Positions 47,831 through 59,556 of a stretch of DNA of 64,000 nt are shown here, piece after piece. Below the pieces are notes generated by a model. The model saw only the letters and a program-made list of their open reading frames with translations, did no database searches and was not told the origin of the DNA. Source of the DNA: Trichostrongylus colubriformis. Its lineage: Eukaryota > Nematoda > Chromadorea > Rhabditida > Trichostrongylidae. The stretch covers positions 27,801,426-27,865,425 of the forward strand of contig OZ022256.1 in NCBI GenBank assembly GCA_963978905.1, in the 5' to 3' direction. The position numbers were made by a program, and so were the translations under genes. How positions within the stretch are numbered: position 1 is the first letter of the stretch; the number at the start of each line of letters is the position of its first letter.

Positions 47831-50800
47831 AAACGATTCCTTTGAATGTCGAGAAATTCAGGGCCTCCGCTTTCTGAGATACGCGCGAAACTCTCATGTT
47901 CTGTCGTGGCTGTGTCCTTGAGCGTGGATATCATTATTCAGCTGGAAGTGTCGGACAGAAAATATTTACGATTACTGAGGGTTTGTGTAATCACTTCAAC
48001 AGCTATCACTACAACAGCCAAACTTTGAACATTCAGCCACCACACCGATCCCTCTTATTTGCTTTATGATTCGAAAATAAGAGATTAATCTTGAGTTGAA
48101 AGAGAAAGGAAGAAATCCTTGACAAACAATTTGGCGCGCGACCTAGAAGCTCGCTGCATAAAGGATAGCCCAACCTAACGAGACATGACGTACTAAAGGG
48201 CTCACTTTGAAAAGGATTTTGTGGTCGCCGATGTGGACAGCAGTCAGAAAGTGAACAAAAACTCAAATAATGGTCAGTCGACGCGGCCTCTTCAACGATG
48301 CAATCTCGTGGGATCTCTTGATAGTCGAGTACTTCTTGCTAACTGAGTCGCTCCCTCGTCGAAGATTGAGCCCTTGTGCTCTTCCTTGCAATTGTGCTCT
48401 AGTCGGAGCCACGATTGGTCGCTGCCATGAATTTTTTGTAGCAGGACCAATGGCCTGGATGAAGTACATTCTTATTGCTATTCTCAAGACGTCTGTGTAA
48501 TAGTCTTTTCTGTAGCAAATGCAACATCAACTCAAAATCACTCGAACCGACTAACTCAAAGCCAAGCGAGGACAAAACCAGTCAGAAGCTTCTGAGTTAT
48601 TCTATAAAAAATATTGTTTTTCCTCAAACTGAGAAATCACAAATTCCAACCGCAACATCCGAGTTTCTCCCAAGTCGACAGGTGTGTCTCAGCTCCTCGT
48701 ACACATTATTCACCATGTGGCATTATTCTTTCTGTTACACCCGTTGATCAAAATAGAGTTACCGGCAATTTTTTGAGACGTGCCACATATGTACATACTT
48801 CAATTGACAATCGTAGTAACATCTGTAGCATCTTACTTTCTCTTATGTGATTTAGATTTCCCAGCTCACCCGTGTATCTTTTGATAGCATCAGCAGCTAT
48901 ATTTTGTTTCGATGTTCGCGTGTATCGCTCTTCAAAGACTATTGTGGGACTTAGGTGTAAGGAGTCCAAGGGTCAATTTTTTCCACGTCTCTGACAAGCC
49001 GCTCCGTAGAACTCGAACAGCATCAGTTAATAATACGGGTTTTTATGACTTCTCCGAATTCGTTTGAGTCATAAGGAAAGTAATAAAAGAAGATGAACTG
49101 AAAAAGGAGAAAACAAGAAGCCAACTTTTTTGTTTTCTGAATAGTTGCGCCGGTTACGTCGTTTTTTCGAAGTCACCGTTGCAGTGAATTGGGCCATTCT
49201 ACTATAGGTAATGTCTTTTTTCCCAATGTATTTTCTCCTATGAAAGTATAAGCTTGTGTAGCACTTCAGATAACATTCGAAAGAGGTTTACCTGCTTTAA
49301 AAAACTATGTTCGCTTCCTATGTGAATCAGGATAGGGCCATGTTTGAGGCCGGTGAAGTGGTAGGTCCAGTGCGCAAAGATTGTACAAACAATTAAAACA
49401 GCACATTTTTTCGGATAATCGACCAATCATGTATCCCGTATACAATTAGAAACGACTTTTTTACGATCTCCACCAAACAATTGGTCGAGAAGTCGCGTCG
49501 CTTTAAATTTGGTAGAAAGGTGGTTGAGGATAATTACGGATACATAGTTGAATAGATCTGCTAATGATGTTACTGGAAAAGAAATAAAAAAAGACGAATG
49601 ACATATGAAGAAACGTTGAAAAAATCTTAGGGAACGAATCTAATCCATATATGCACTCTGGAGTACCAGTAGGCAGGCGAGAATGCTGGAATCTTGCTCG
49701 TGCACTCGAAGAATAATAAATCGCCTTCATTCCACTGCATATTAAATATTCATACATTGGAAAATTCTGAAAGTATAAGTGGCGAAAAGAAGCAGCAAAG
49801 CACGTCATAAAGGGACGAGAGAAAACAAGTCAAAGTGGAAGCTCTTAACCGGAAACGCTAACTAGGAAATGACTTAATGTGAGATGAGGCAACTTTCGCA
49901 ACGCAGTTGAGTAACCGAGGTCTCACCTTACCCAAAGTGAGCCCACCAGCTCTCATTTTGATGCAGTTGAGCGAGCGATTTCCGAAAAACCCTCCATTCG
50001 GATAGACACTTGAATGTGGGGGTGGTTCGACCAGAGGAACACCAATAGGACACCACCTGGAGCGGAAACGCCCGGCGCCAGCGCCGAGATAAGGTGAATC
50101 AACAGGGTTGCCCCAACTTCTCTATAGAGGTGGTTTGAACTTCCTGAGTAAAAATATCACGCTTTCTCAGGTCCGAAACACCTAGCGACTGCTGCAGGAA
50201 TCGGAAGACTCACCCATTTAAGCACCGGCAGCTGCGAGGGAGGCGGCTGGCAGTTGGGCACCTAGTGAGTATCACATTCGTTCTCTTCGTGCAGATTGCC
50301 CTCGGATACGATTTCTAAGCCAATCGCAACAATTCCCGAAAAGCATCCCTTCCACACCCATCAGGATTCGAGCTGTTGAGGCTACTCTGGATAACTATTG
50401 TTGAAATTTCCTATAAATGAACGAATTCTATGCGCTTAGGCGGTAGAAAAGTAGCTTGAGGTTGACACAAATTTCAATATCAGTGTGCATTTGCTGAGGA
50501 GCTTCACCACCTTTTTCTCTGAGGCTAGCGGACCATTGACAATCTCTAGAACGCTTATCAGCCCTGAAAGCTTTTCGCTGTCAGCTGACGAGTTTACCTT
50601 TCAGCGCCTTTTGCCATAAATCCTCAGCCAAATGTGTGCACAAAGGCCGCTTAAAGAGATTAGCAAACGCAGAATATGCCCAGAAAAAAAGTTTGAAGGA
50701 GCGAAGTCTATTAGGTAAGTCCATTAGCCCGAAAAGACTAAGCCCATTAGTCTGAAGCCTCACATTTTGAATGAAAGCAATGATAAAACTTCTCTTTGGC

Positions 50801-51352
50801 TTCCAGAGGACCTTCAGTTTTTCTCATGCTAAATTTTTTGAGACGGAGTGCGACTAGATAAAACTTGAAGAACTATTTCAGGGAAAAAAGTATCAGATTT
50901 AAAATTGACTCGAGCACTTGATCTTCATTTATAAATGCAGCGAACATAGTTTAATGGCACCTTTACAACCAGAGATCAGCGCACACAGAACAAAAAAAAA
51001 GGAAAATGGGGAGCATTCTTTTTTCGTAGTTCCTTTTCGTCCGCAGGTTGAGAGTTCGCTGTGTTTTGGGAGTGTTCCAAAAAATATGAACTCATCCCGA
51101 GCAGCATTGAATCTTATCATAATTATCTAAGTATGTAGTGGGAACGGAGTACTAGCAGAAATCGCCGCCAGCTGCAAGGATAAAAATTGCTGCTGACAAA
51201 ATCCTCCTAGTAGATGCATTTATGGCATAACATGGAAACATTGAAATGAGCATCGGAAGGTCCACAAAATTGTTGCATAAAATACGCACCGTAAGACGGA
51301 TTGTAACCGAGTATTTTGTTTCTTTTAAATCTACTGCTGACCGATTTTATAG
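47831..51352. other. Longest quiet stretch; no recognised gene or repeat
   Basis: Only short frames are present. Around 49980-50140 there is a GC-rich patch (CGCCCGGCGCCAGCGCCGAG) that I cannot assign. No tRNA, rRNA or spliced-leader sequence was seen by eye. Confidence 0.4.
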
Positions 51353-51562
51353 AAGCAGAAGTAGAAAGAGCATTCATTAATGTAGTGACAAGCAATTTTA
51401 GCAAATTTTTGGATAATATGGATGGCCTTGTGAGGGATAAATTGTGCTCAGTAATGAACGCAGAGTTGCAAGGAGCCTCACCACTCAGGAAAGCTGCCTT
51501 GATATCGTATTACATTTCGTTTTTTGTATATTCGTTCTTGTGCGAGACTAGCAAAGCATTTA
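51353..51562 (+). CDS. Possible host exon cut by a palindromic element; not recognised
   Basis: After a nematode-like acceptor (GATTTTATAG, ending at 51352) a frame stays open for 70 codons until the TA where the 51563 element begins. The peptide is well-behaved (EVERAFINVVTSNFSKFLDN, then DGLVRDKLCSVMNAEL, then a hydrophobic ISYYISFFVYSFL). In the restored target sequence the frame meets a stop within a few codons. It could be an exon, an old gene fragment or chance. No family is known to me. Confidence 0.25.
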
Positions 51563-52244
51563 TTAGGTCTGTGCAGAATAAATGGCCAAAACGGAACACT
51601 TTTTTCAAAATGCCGTAACTTCGCTCAGATACAACTTTATTTGTCGAAATAAAAACCATTCGAATCTACACAACCTTGCCAACGATCTGGTAAAGAAAAT
51701 ATGCCATCATGATCAAATTCTGGATTGCGAAAATTAATGAAGTCAACGATGGCATTTTCAACATGCATCGTTTCGGCGAACTCCTTCTGACGCAGGTTTG
51801 CATCGAGAACCGGGAAAAGCGGGGTAATCCGTCAGGAATAGGTCTGGGGAATAAGTGGGGTCAGGGAGCGTCTCGATCAGTTTCTGCCGGGTGACTTGCG
51901 AACTGTGGGGTCTTGCGTTGTTTTGCGCACCCAGTAAAAAATGATGCAGTTAGGCATCGAGCCTCTCCCTCACCCCGCTTATTCCCCAGACCTATCCCTG
52001 ACGGATTACCACTTTTCCGGGTTCTCGATGCAAACCTGCGGCAGAAAAATTATGCACGGTAAAAAGCCATTCTTGACTTTATTGGTTCTAGCAATCCAGA
52101 ATTTGATCGTGATGACATATTTTCTTTACCAGATCGTTGGCAAGGTTGTGTAGATTCGAATGGTTTTTATTTCAACAAGTAAACTTGTGTCTGAGCGAAG
52201 TTATGGCCAGTTATGTTTTGGCCATTTATTCTGCACAGACCTAA
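51563..52244. mobile_element. Palindromic mariner derivative, 682 bp
   Basis: The ends are identical inverted repeats starting TTAGGTCTGTGCAGAATAAA, flanked by TA (51561-51562, 52245-52246). The inversion continues for about 300 bp per arm around a unique centre of roughly 50-60 bp. The right arm on the plus strand encodes a mariner transposase C-terminus (PHPAYSPDLSLTDYHFSGF, then DRWQGCVDSNGFYFNK and TAA near 52180). The left arm carries the same sequence on the minus strand. No N-terminal half is present. Confidence 0.92.
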
Positions 52245-52375
52245 TAGCATGAGTCCACACATATGACACAGGAATGGAAAAAGGCGAGAAATAGCGAAGC
52301 GCCGGTCAACCACGCACAAGAGTGGGATGTCCAGGTTTTGGATGGTGCGGTCGGGTTGGCCCCATGGGTTATCCG

Positions 52376-52629
52376 GAATGTGTACTGTTATGTTAGGATT
52401 CCGCACCACGATGAGCGGAGAGCGACGGGTATGTGCGAGCTATGCGCGACGCTAAAGTTGGGTCTCGGAGCGGTTACACGGTACGCTAGAGATGAGTCTT
52501 GGAGCGATTACACGGTATTATTGACATGTAATCGCTTTGGAAGCCAACACCAGGGCGCCTTTAGCTCGTCCGCATCGTTTCGCTTGCGACACGCCGTGGT
52601 GCGAAATTCTGACATAAGGGTACACAACC
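52376..52629. mobile_element. Mutator-like MITE, diverged copy
   Basis: The ends resemble the 19773 copy (ATGTGTACTGTTATGTTAGG; right end TGACATAAGGGTACACAACC). The interior keeps GAGCTATGCGCGACG and CGTTTCGCTTGCGACACGCC. Its flanks are only approximately repeated. It contains a short internal duplication (near-identical GTCT(C/T)GGAGCG(G/A)TTACACGGTA units). Confidence 0.7.
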
Positions 52630-53595
52630 GGTTACCGCCGTAATGGTTAACCATTGCGTCATATCAAAGACCGTGACAGGGGTGATGCAGCCGCTGCAGT
52701 TGGCGCTGTAAAACGGGTATATGATAGAAAACACAAACTGAGCCGGGGTCGCTGAAGCTCGCGATGATCACACCCCTCATGCATGGCTAATTGCAAACGA
52801 ATGTTGCTAGGCACTTGTCGCGTGTGATTACCTAGTTCGAGTGTCCTGCGCTGCACATCTGGAGTACACCAATGGCCCTGGAATGTGCTCTCTTCTAATT
52901 GTCGAAAGAACATAGTAGTCAAAGAAATAATAAGTTATGGCAGTGTTCAAACATGCACCAATGCAATAAGTGGAAACGTTACCATTCACGAATGTTCACA
53001 TTTTCTTATATGCCTTGATAGGAAGACTGATCATCTACACATATTAAGAAAGCGATTCGTTCTATCTTTCATCTAACTATTTGTTACGGATTTTGTCATT
53101 TTGTTGTCCAGATTCTAATATTGTTTGCATTATTTGTACACCGAGTCTTCAGCTAATGGATTTTCTTTCATATGTCTAGTAATATCACAACAACGGGGTT
53201 TACAATAGACGACAAACAGGCATTAGAAGCTTCCAACACACAAAAGAAAATGCAAGCAGCTAAAGCCACACCGAAAACCACACCACTCCTTTTTTTCAAA
53301 ATTATTGTACAATATAGTAATCTTACTATCCGAAGTTCGAATGAGTACTTTCTCATAAAGGGATCATCGAAGACACATTCCATGGTATATAGTTTGATGA
53401 AATAAAGCTTTTGAAATCAAAGCTACTGATGCTTTGGGACCGCCAGTGAAGAAAAAAAGAAACGGCGAAAAACATACAAGGTTAGTCACCCTGTAGTGAA
53501 ACAGATGAGCTGTGGACGAGTCCTCGTACGAGCCCAGTAAGGCGAACCTCAGCGTGCTGCGCTAACAGGAGTGGTCGCCACGTTGCTCCTTGTTA
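52630..53595. other. Stretch without a recognised gene
   Basis: The 53172-53405 plus frame (77 codons, Lys/Thr-rich) has no motif. Confidence 0.4.
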
Positions 53596-53760
53596 GGCCG
53601 AGTTCATACTTCACGGCCGGACGCAGCTGTGTCTCTCTGCGTCTACGCGTGTGCCACCCTGTCTCGTTGCCTGCGTCGTATCTGCACATACCCCGTGCCA
53701 GTTTGCTTCTCTGGCTATAAATGCAGTCACGCTCTGTTGGCGCAAAGTAAGAACGCTGCC
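53596..53760. repeat. TIR MITE, second copy of the 22173 family
   Basis: The ends GGCCGAGTTCATACTTCACG and CGCAAAGTAAGAACGCTGCC are diverged versions of those at 22173-22340. The interior shares CTGTGTCTCTCTGCGTC- and CAGTCACGCTCTGTTGGCGC-like stretches. Confidence 0.7.
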
Positions 53761-54850
53761 TTGGGCCGCTGTCAGTCTTCGCGATCCTGCTATTCTGCGA
53801 TTCCACAAATTCCCTTTCGGACACTTTCGGATGCGACTTTGAAATTTTCTATCGCAGAATCGCAACGTCCGGCGTATGATCCGTTAGGTTCGCAGCAGGC
53901 AGCCACGCGAATTTTCTGTGATAATGGTACACAGTCGGAGGATGCGCTTGCCGAACCATTCGCTTGACACACAATCGCTCACGAATGTGGAGTAGAAGGA
54001 GTGCCAGAAGAGAAAGTAAGCAGTCTGACATTGGATCAGTCGCCAGACGCCACAATAAAAATGGCAGTAGCAGTACCGACAGCCGGGGAAGATGAAATGA
54101 CCAAGGTTATGAGGAGATTAAGTGAAGTAAAATGGCTTCGAGACTTTCGTGACTCGTTTTTAAGCCTAAAGACGATCAATTCACATTGCCGTCGGCCTGT
54201 GTCTTACATACGGATGGCAACGATTCACCGAAATCATTAGTGATCGTCTAGACCTGCTTTCGAGTTCCACTCGATTCTGTCTTTACACGTTTGACCCACT
54301 ACTGACCAGCCAATAGCCGCTGTTTCACGAATTATAGTATTCGGAGCTGCTATTCATATTGAAAGATCGAAATTCGGAAGAAGGCGCCCTGCGAACCATG
54401 AACGCGCGATGAGGCGCTTTCCGCATTATCTCGCACCTGCTGATCCGCTTTATAATGGCAGCTTGAAAAACTAACATCTTGGAAGGATACCAGCTTTTAC
54501 ATATGTGGGTAAAAAAAATTACGCAAACTGTAGCTCGTAAAATTATAGGTTCAATAATAATTTATGGTTTTTGTCATAATTTAAAGGAATCATTCATGGG
54601 AATTCCATGATTCTAATCCCGTCACTATACAAGATACAGAACATGAACGAAACCACGTAAAGACACAAATTTCTTAACATGTGCTTAAGATGATATCCTA
54701 GAGAGGAGAGTGCATGGACAACGCAAAAGATAGGCAGAGTAAAAGGCTTGCCTGACGCCTTGGTCCTCTTGGAATTGTGTACCGTGAACAAGGTGTCAAG
54801 CTTCTGAAACCAACGCTCATAACTTACTCTGTTGTGCGAGGTTGATACTA
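53761..54850. other. Stretch without a recognised gene
   Basis: A plus frame at 54001-54240 contains EDEMTKVMRRLSEVKWLRDF and looks protein-like, but it has no start or splice support and no known family. Confidence 0.3.
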
Positions 54851-55527
54851 TTAGGTAGTCTAAAAAGTCTTTTCGTATTTTTAAATACCGCTTTTTCCCT
54901 CAAAACTGCTTTCCACAAAATTTCTTCTGTACATATATATGTAGTACAAGTCCACACGCATCTATAGGTATTGTTGTCTTCCATCTCCCGGATAACCCTT
55001 TTCGGCAAAATAAAAATATCAAAAGTCACTGCATTTTCAATTCCAATTTTTTTCTTTGAATGGCGTTAGACAGGGAAAGGAAAAGGTGATAATCCGATGG
55101 AGCAAGATCAGGGCTATGAGGCAGCAATTTTTATCTAAGCTCGAAAATTTTTTAAAAGAAAAAATTTTGAAAAATTTTTTACCACTAGTGAAAAAATGAC
55201 TCGTCAAAAAATTCTCGAGCTTGGATAAAAATTGCTGCCCCATCCACCTTATAGCCCTCATCTTGTTCCATCGGATTATCACCTTTTCCTTTCCCTGTCT
55301 AACGCCATTCAAAGAAAATTTTTTTATAATTTTTGTATTGAAAATGAGGTTGAGCGTTGATATGTTTATTTTGCCGAAAAGGGTTATTCGGGAGATGGAA
55401 GACAATAATACCTATAGATGCATGTGGACTTGTACTACATGAGTATGTACAGAAGAGATTGCTGGAAAGCAGTTTGGAGGGAAAAAGCGGTATTTGAATA
55501 TACGAAAAGACTTTTTAGACCACTCAA
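54851..55527. mobile_element. Second palindromic mariner derivative, 677 bp
   Basis: The ends are TTAGGTAGTCTAAAAAGTCT and the complement of TTGAGTGGTCTAAAAAGTCT, flanked by TA (54849-54850, 55528-55529). The arms are inverted copies of about 300 bp. The right arm encodes, in broken frames, a mariner C-terminus (LPHPPYSPHLVPSDYHLFLS), and the left arm has the mirror image. This is a different mariner subfamily from 51563 but the same architecture and nearly the same length. Confidence 0.9.
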
Positions 55528-55529
55528 TA

Positions 55530-56479
55530 GATACCTTGATCCAGCTCATAACTCTAATACAACCACAGGAAATAGTGTTCCCATCAACCTGATGGGTTTC
55601 GTGGAAGCTCCATGCATGGCGCGATGCACAATAAAGCCAGCCATCACCAATAGCAGTTCGTCGGTTCGCTGGCACCGAATTCACGTACAGAGAGACCTTC
55701 GAAGCCTTCTTCCATATTTTGATACGATCAAACGAACGTAAACTGGTACTGGCTGGCCACTTTTCGGACCGGAAACGCGTCTGTATTCACTGAGAATGTC
55801 AATGAAATCCTCATGCATGGTGCATCCCGCAGCAACCTTAGCCGAGCCAGCTACCTTCTTGTTGGTCTTTTGAGAACAAAAGATGCCTACTGAAGGCAAA
55901 ACAGAATAATAGATCATTTTTTCCAAAGAATCATGGGAATATCTCGCCACTTCGACGGAGAAAAATCCTTCCTCGACTGGCTTCTCTTGAAATGAATTCT
56001 TCCATTTCGGAAATATTGTATAGATCAAGTAGTCGTCATTGGAAAGCGGTGATTTCGTCTACCCCGCATCACAAAACGCATTCATAAGGGTAAGTTTGAA
56101 GAAAGTTACGACTATTTGAGGTGAGGAGCTTCAAAAATTTTCGAAATTTTTTCGACTTGAATTTCATATCGAGAAGTACGCAGCCGTTAGGGAAACCAAG
56201 CAGTCGGTGAATGGTCTAAGGTTATTAAAAAAACAGTTCACATTACTTTGAAAGATTGAGTTTTATTAATGCTACAGGTATTCAAAAATGCTCAAACTTA
56301 CTACTAGGAGGATTGGGAGGATGCCGCGCCCCTTCATGATCGCCGCGCCGCTATTTTGGTAGCGACGCGATGTTTCGATGTAAGTAATGAATTTTGTTAG
56401 GTTCCTGTTTTCTTGGACGCTTTTGTTTCGGAATATAAGTACTGAGTTTTGTGAGGTTCCTATTTCGCTTACTTGGTCA
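55530..56479. other. Stretch without a recognised gene
   Basis: A 115-codon minus frame (56028-55681) has no recognised motif. A duplication of a TTTTGT(T/G)AGGTTCCT unit occurs at about 56390 and 56445. Confidence 0.4.
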
Positions 56480-56760
56480 GGAGTTTCGCCTCACCACAGA
56501 AATAGCGGAACCCGAAGAACGGGGGAGGGGAGAGGGCTTTCTTATGGAGGCCCCTTATGAGAGGGGAACGTACTATCTAAAAAATTTTCCGACGCCACGC
56601 TTGAGCCTGCTCCTACAGTCCTCGTGGCCGCGCTTCATCGGACGCACCTCCTTGGACGTCACTATGAAGTCACTTTGAAGAGCTTTATCTTAGCCGATCT
56701 CGTGTTTTTTCTCGTTGAACATTGCAGGCGGCCTAAGCAAATACAACATGAATAAGACAA
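56480..56760. repeat. Interspersed repeat C, copy 4
   Basis: Its 3' part (GAAGAGCTTTATCTTAGCCG, GCCTAAGCAAATACAACATG) matches 47170-47245 and 47740-47800. Its 5' boundary is a guess. Confidence 0.5.
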
Positions 56761-57447
56761 GAAAAGAGTTCAATTTTCTGTGGATGAATCCCTCAATAGT
56801 AAATACAACTATGGTAAATGAAGGAAGAGGCTGAATATGCTGCTATGCATACTTCTCAATTATAGAAATAGGTAGATATATGGAATTATGTCACATTAAA
56901 TCTGGCGCAAGGATAGACCTGTGGGGCATAAGGGAATGTATCTCGAGATATTGTTAGCATCAAGTGAAATCGATAGGGTTTGCAAGCTCCATCACGGAGT
57001 TCTTGCTGAATGTCTGCGCCTTTTCTTCTGCGGTCAACATCTGTACAACGAATTTTCTCGAAGTGTACATCTACGCAATGATTTCAGGATTGTTCCACAA
57101 TACATAGGTCAAATAATTGGTTGAGAATAAGCGACAGTCGGTAATGAATGGACGAATAAACGAACAAACGAACGGCAGAATTCCGCTCCAGCAACCTCAT
57201 AGCTGCCGCCGGTTTGTGTCATGCGAACAGCTGATGGGCATAAAGAACGATAAAAAACGTGACGTTGATGACGCTGTAACTGAGCACTGAGACGACCGAA
57301 TTGACCGCGTTGCAGAAGTTCGTGCCGCAACAGAAGGAGCACCTTAATGTAACGGCGATCATAACTATGCTTTCATGTGATCACCAGCTGAAGTTTCTGA
57401 ACAGCTGTTACTTGTTCCAACTTGCTTTGTATCTTTTGTCACCAGGC

Positions 57448-57502
57448 TTTCATGCAAGTGATGTCTACCCAGATGTTATGGGTAAACATCACTTGCATGA
57501 AA
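57448..57502. ncRNA. 55-nt near-perfect hairpin, precursor-like
   Basis: TTTCATGCAAGTGATGTCTA and its complement pair over about 22 bp with one mismatch around a 9-nt loop (AGATGTTAT). Size and shape resemble a short small-RNA precursor, but there is no sign of expression or conservation, and a MITE remnant is equally possible. Confidence 0.4.
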
Positions 57503-58037
57503 CTCAACAGCCATAAGCTACACTTTCCGACCAGCGTACTCAACCGCGGAACTGCGATATTTCCGCCCAATGCCTTTTCTCACATTCCACTGAAAGCGGT
57601 ATAGCAAATTTTTCAGAAAATACGTCTCGTCCCGGGTCGACGCATCTGGGTGAGCAGTTCACGTCTCTTATACTAGTGCCGTCTCCCCAAAAGGAGGTTG
57701 TCCATATATTGTCGTGATTTGTTATCTAGCACAAATTATTAGGTCGATTCAACATGAATCGGACAAATGGTGGTGATGACTTCCAGGGATCATAACTCAG
57801 CAATGAGTTGACGAAAATGGATGCACGAGGTACCGTTGGAACAAAAAGCTCTTCAAAATACATTCAAACAAACACTCCAAACTAGTTTCATTCCGCCTCC
57901 ATGCCGCACGATTTCAAGCGGTCCAGAAACCACATCCGCAACGTCATACTATTTCTATCGCTATCTGGCCAAGAACCCGCGGATTTCGAAAGACGCCTAA
58001 AGGAAGTTAACTAGGAGCATGCCCCGCCAGAAGTTAA

Positions 58038-58588
58038 AGGCATCATTAGGGGAAAGTCGGACGAAAAGTAAAAGAAATAGTGCATATGAAAGCCGAGATG
58101 CCTAGCAATAGGACAGTGAAGAAACAGCGGATGGAATTGGCCTAAAACCCGAGAAATAGGACCCCGTTTCCACTGTTGATTCTCGAAGCGGACGACCTGT
58201 CCGTCAAGAGGGGAGTAGTCTGATCTAGTTTTCCATTGGCATGTTGCCAAGTAAACACAGGGGAATTGTCTGGAAAGACGACAACATCTATTTCTTGAGT
58301 GAGTTTCACGCTAAAACTGCGAAAGCGCGCCGCAAAACCCCCGATCCTACCCCATCTCCTCGACCGCTCTCACCCCAATCAATCGGGAATTACGTCATCG
58401 AGAGGCGGAACCACTGAGTGCCAGAGGCGGAGCCCCTGAACGCTTCGCCGTTTTGCAGCGCTTCTACAGCTCGGAGGGGCGCTTTTTCACCGGGATTTCG
58501 CCGCAGATAGCCTTCTTAGACCCAGGACTACCATGTGAGTGACTTCTTCTTGGGATTTCTCCACTATTGCCTACCCCTAATGATGTCT
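58038..58588. mobile_element. TTAA-site MITE nested in the mariner element
   Basis: It is flanked by TTAA (58034-58037, 58589-58592). The ends AGGCATCATTAGGGGAAAGT and AGACATCATTAGGGGTAGGC (inverted) match closely. The interior shares AAAACCCGAGAAATAGG and CGCTTTTTCACCGGGATTTC with the 17526 copy. Confidence 0.8.
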
Positions 58589-58592
58589 TTAA

Positions 58593-59060
58593 GTGTACTT
58601 GTGGCATTCGAAGTTTGCGTCGGGCGACTGTTCCATCGAAAACGAAGACAGCATTTGGTGGGGCGTACACGGCGTAGAGTACTGGGAGCTACTCGATGAA
58701 GGTACAACAGTATCCGCCGACGTCTACATTCGTCGATAACGCGAATTGGAGGCAATGTCCAGAATTCGCGACGGCGGCGGTCACATGTGTACTTCTAGCA
58801 CGACAACGCGAGACCGCACATTGCGAGATTGAAGAAGGCCGAGCTAGTCTCATACAGTTGCTCCGTGCTTCCACACCCACCGTACTCCGCAGACCTGGCC
58901 CCTTCGGATTTTCACCTTTCCTCCCACCTTCAATGCCACCTGGACGGCCGAGACTTCAAAACTCGCGAGGACGTCAAGAGGGTACTCGAGAACTTCTTCG
59001 AGATCCAGCCTCCCGCCTTCCGGAGCGAGGGCATCCGCAATCTGTCTAACCGATAGCAGA
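58593..59060 (+). pseudogene. Mariner transposase remnant, C-terminal catalytic part
   Basis: Plus-strand blocks in order: WWGVHGVEYWELLDEGTTVS (near 58655-58715) and HDNARPHIARLKKAEL with its Asp at 58802-58804. Then comes PPYSADLAPSDFHLSSHLQC with its Asp at 58907-58909, and FKTREDVKRVLENFFEIQPP. The last two acidic residues are separated by exactly 34 residues in an uninterrupted frame, so this part is intact. The N-terminus and first Asp are missing or scrambled, and a stop follows VYIRR. Confidence 0.85.
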
Positions 59061-59556
59061 AGGTCATCGATAAATATGGAGCATATTACAAGTGATTCCC
59101 AGTTGTCGTTAAAAAGTTGTACGATAAGGATAAAATTTTGTCAATTTGTCCGATTCATATGGAATCGACCTAATATGTTTATCCATTGACGGCCTGTGTA
59201 AGAGATCACCTTACCGGCCCAAAATCTCCTCGACAGTGCGTGGTTGCATAGTACTACTCGAGTAACGTTTCAAAATACGCCTTCCTCCCTCTCTCGCCTG
59301 TGCTCCAAAAAGAAGAGGGGCCAGCGCAGTCAACATCACATAAGCTGATTTCAATTTATTATATATTAGATCGGTCGAAAAGTTCCAGTCTTTTGCTCAT
59401 TGACTGTTTCCCTCCGGTTTTTCCGTCGTATATGTTAAGATTCTTGGAATGTCGGGCTACACTTCGTAGAGAGAGAAGCCGCTCATTAAATGCAAAGCGT
59501 TGGGAAAATCCCTGAAAGGAACGCTCTTTTAGCTTCAGGTGCTGAGTTGAAGAGAG

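Larger units (their letters stand above)
57739..59173 (+). mobile_element. mariner element of another subfamily, 1435 bp with nested MITE
   Basis: The ends start TTAGGTCGATTCAACATGAA and, inverted, TTAGGTCGATTCCATATGAA. TA lies at both sides (57737-57738, 59174-59175). Without the inserted MITE at 58038-58588 and one 4-bp target copy it is about 880 bp, so it is also internally shortened. Confidence 0.92.

Noticed and set aside
49980..50140. Fragment of rRNA or another structured RNA in the GC-rich patch
   Set aside because: No rRNA core motifs are recognisable and no extended pairing was found by eye.
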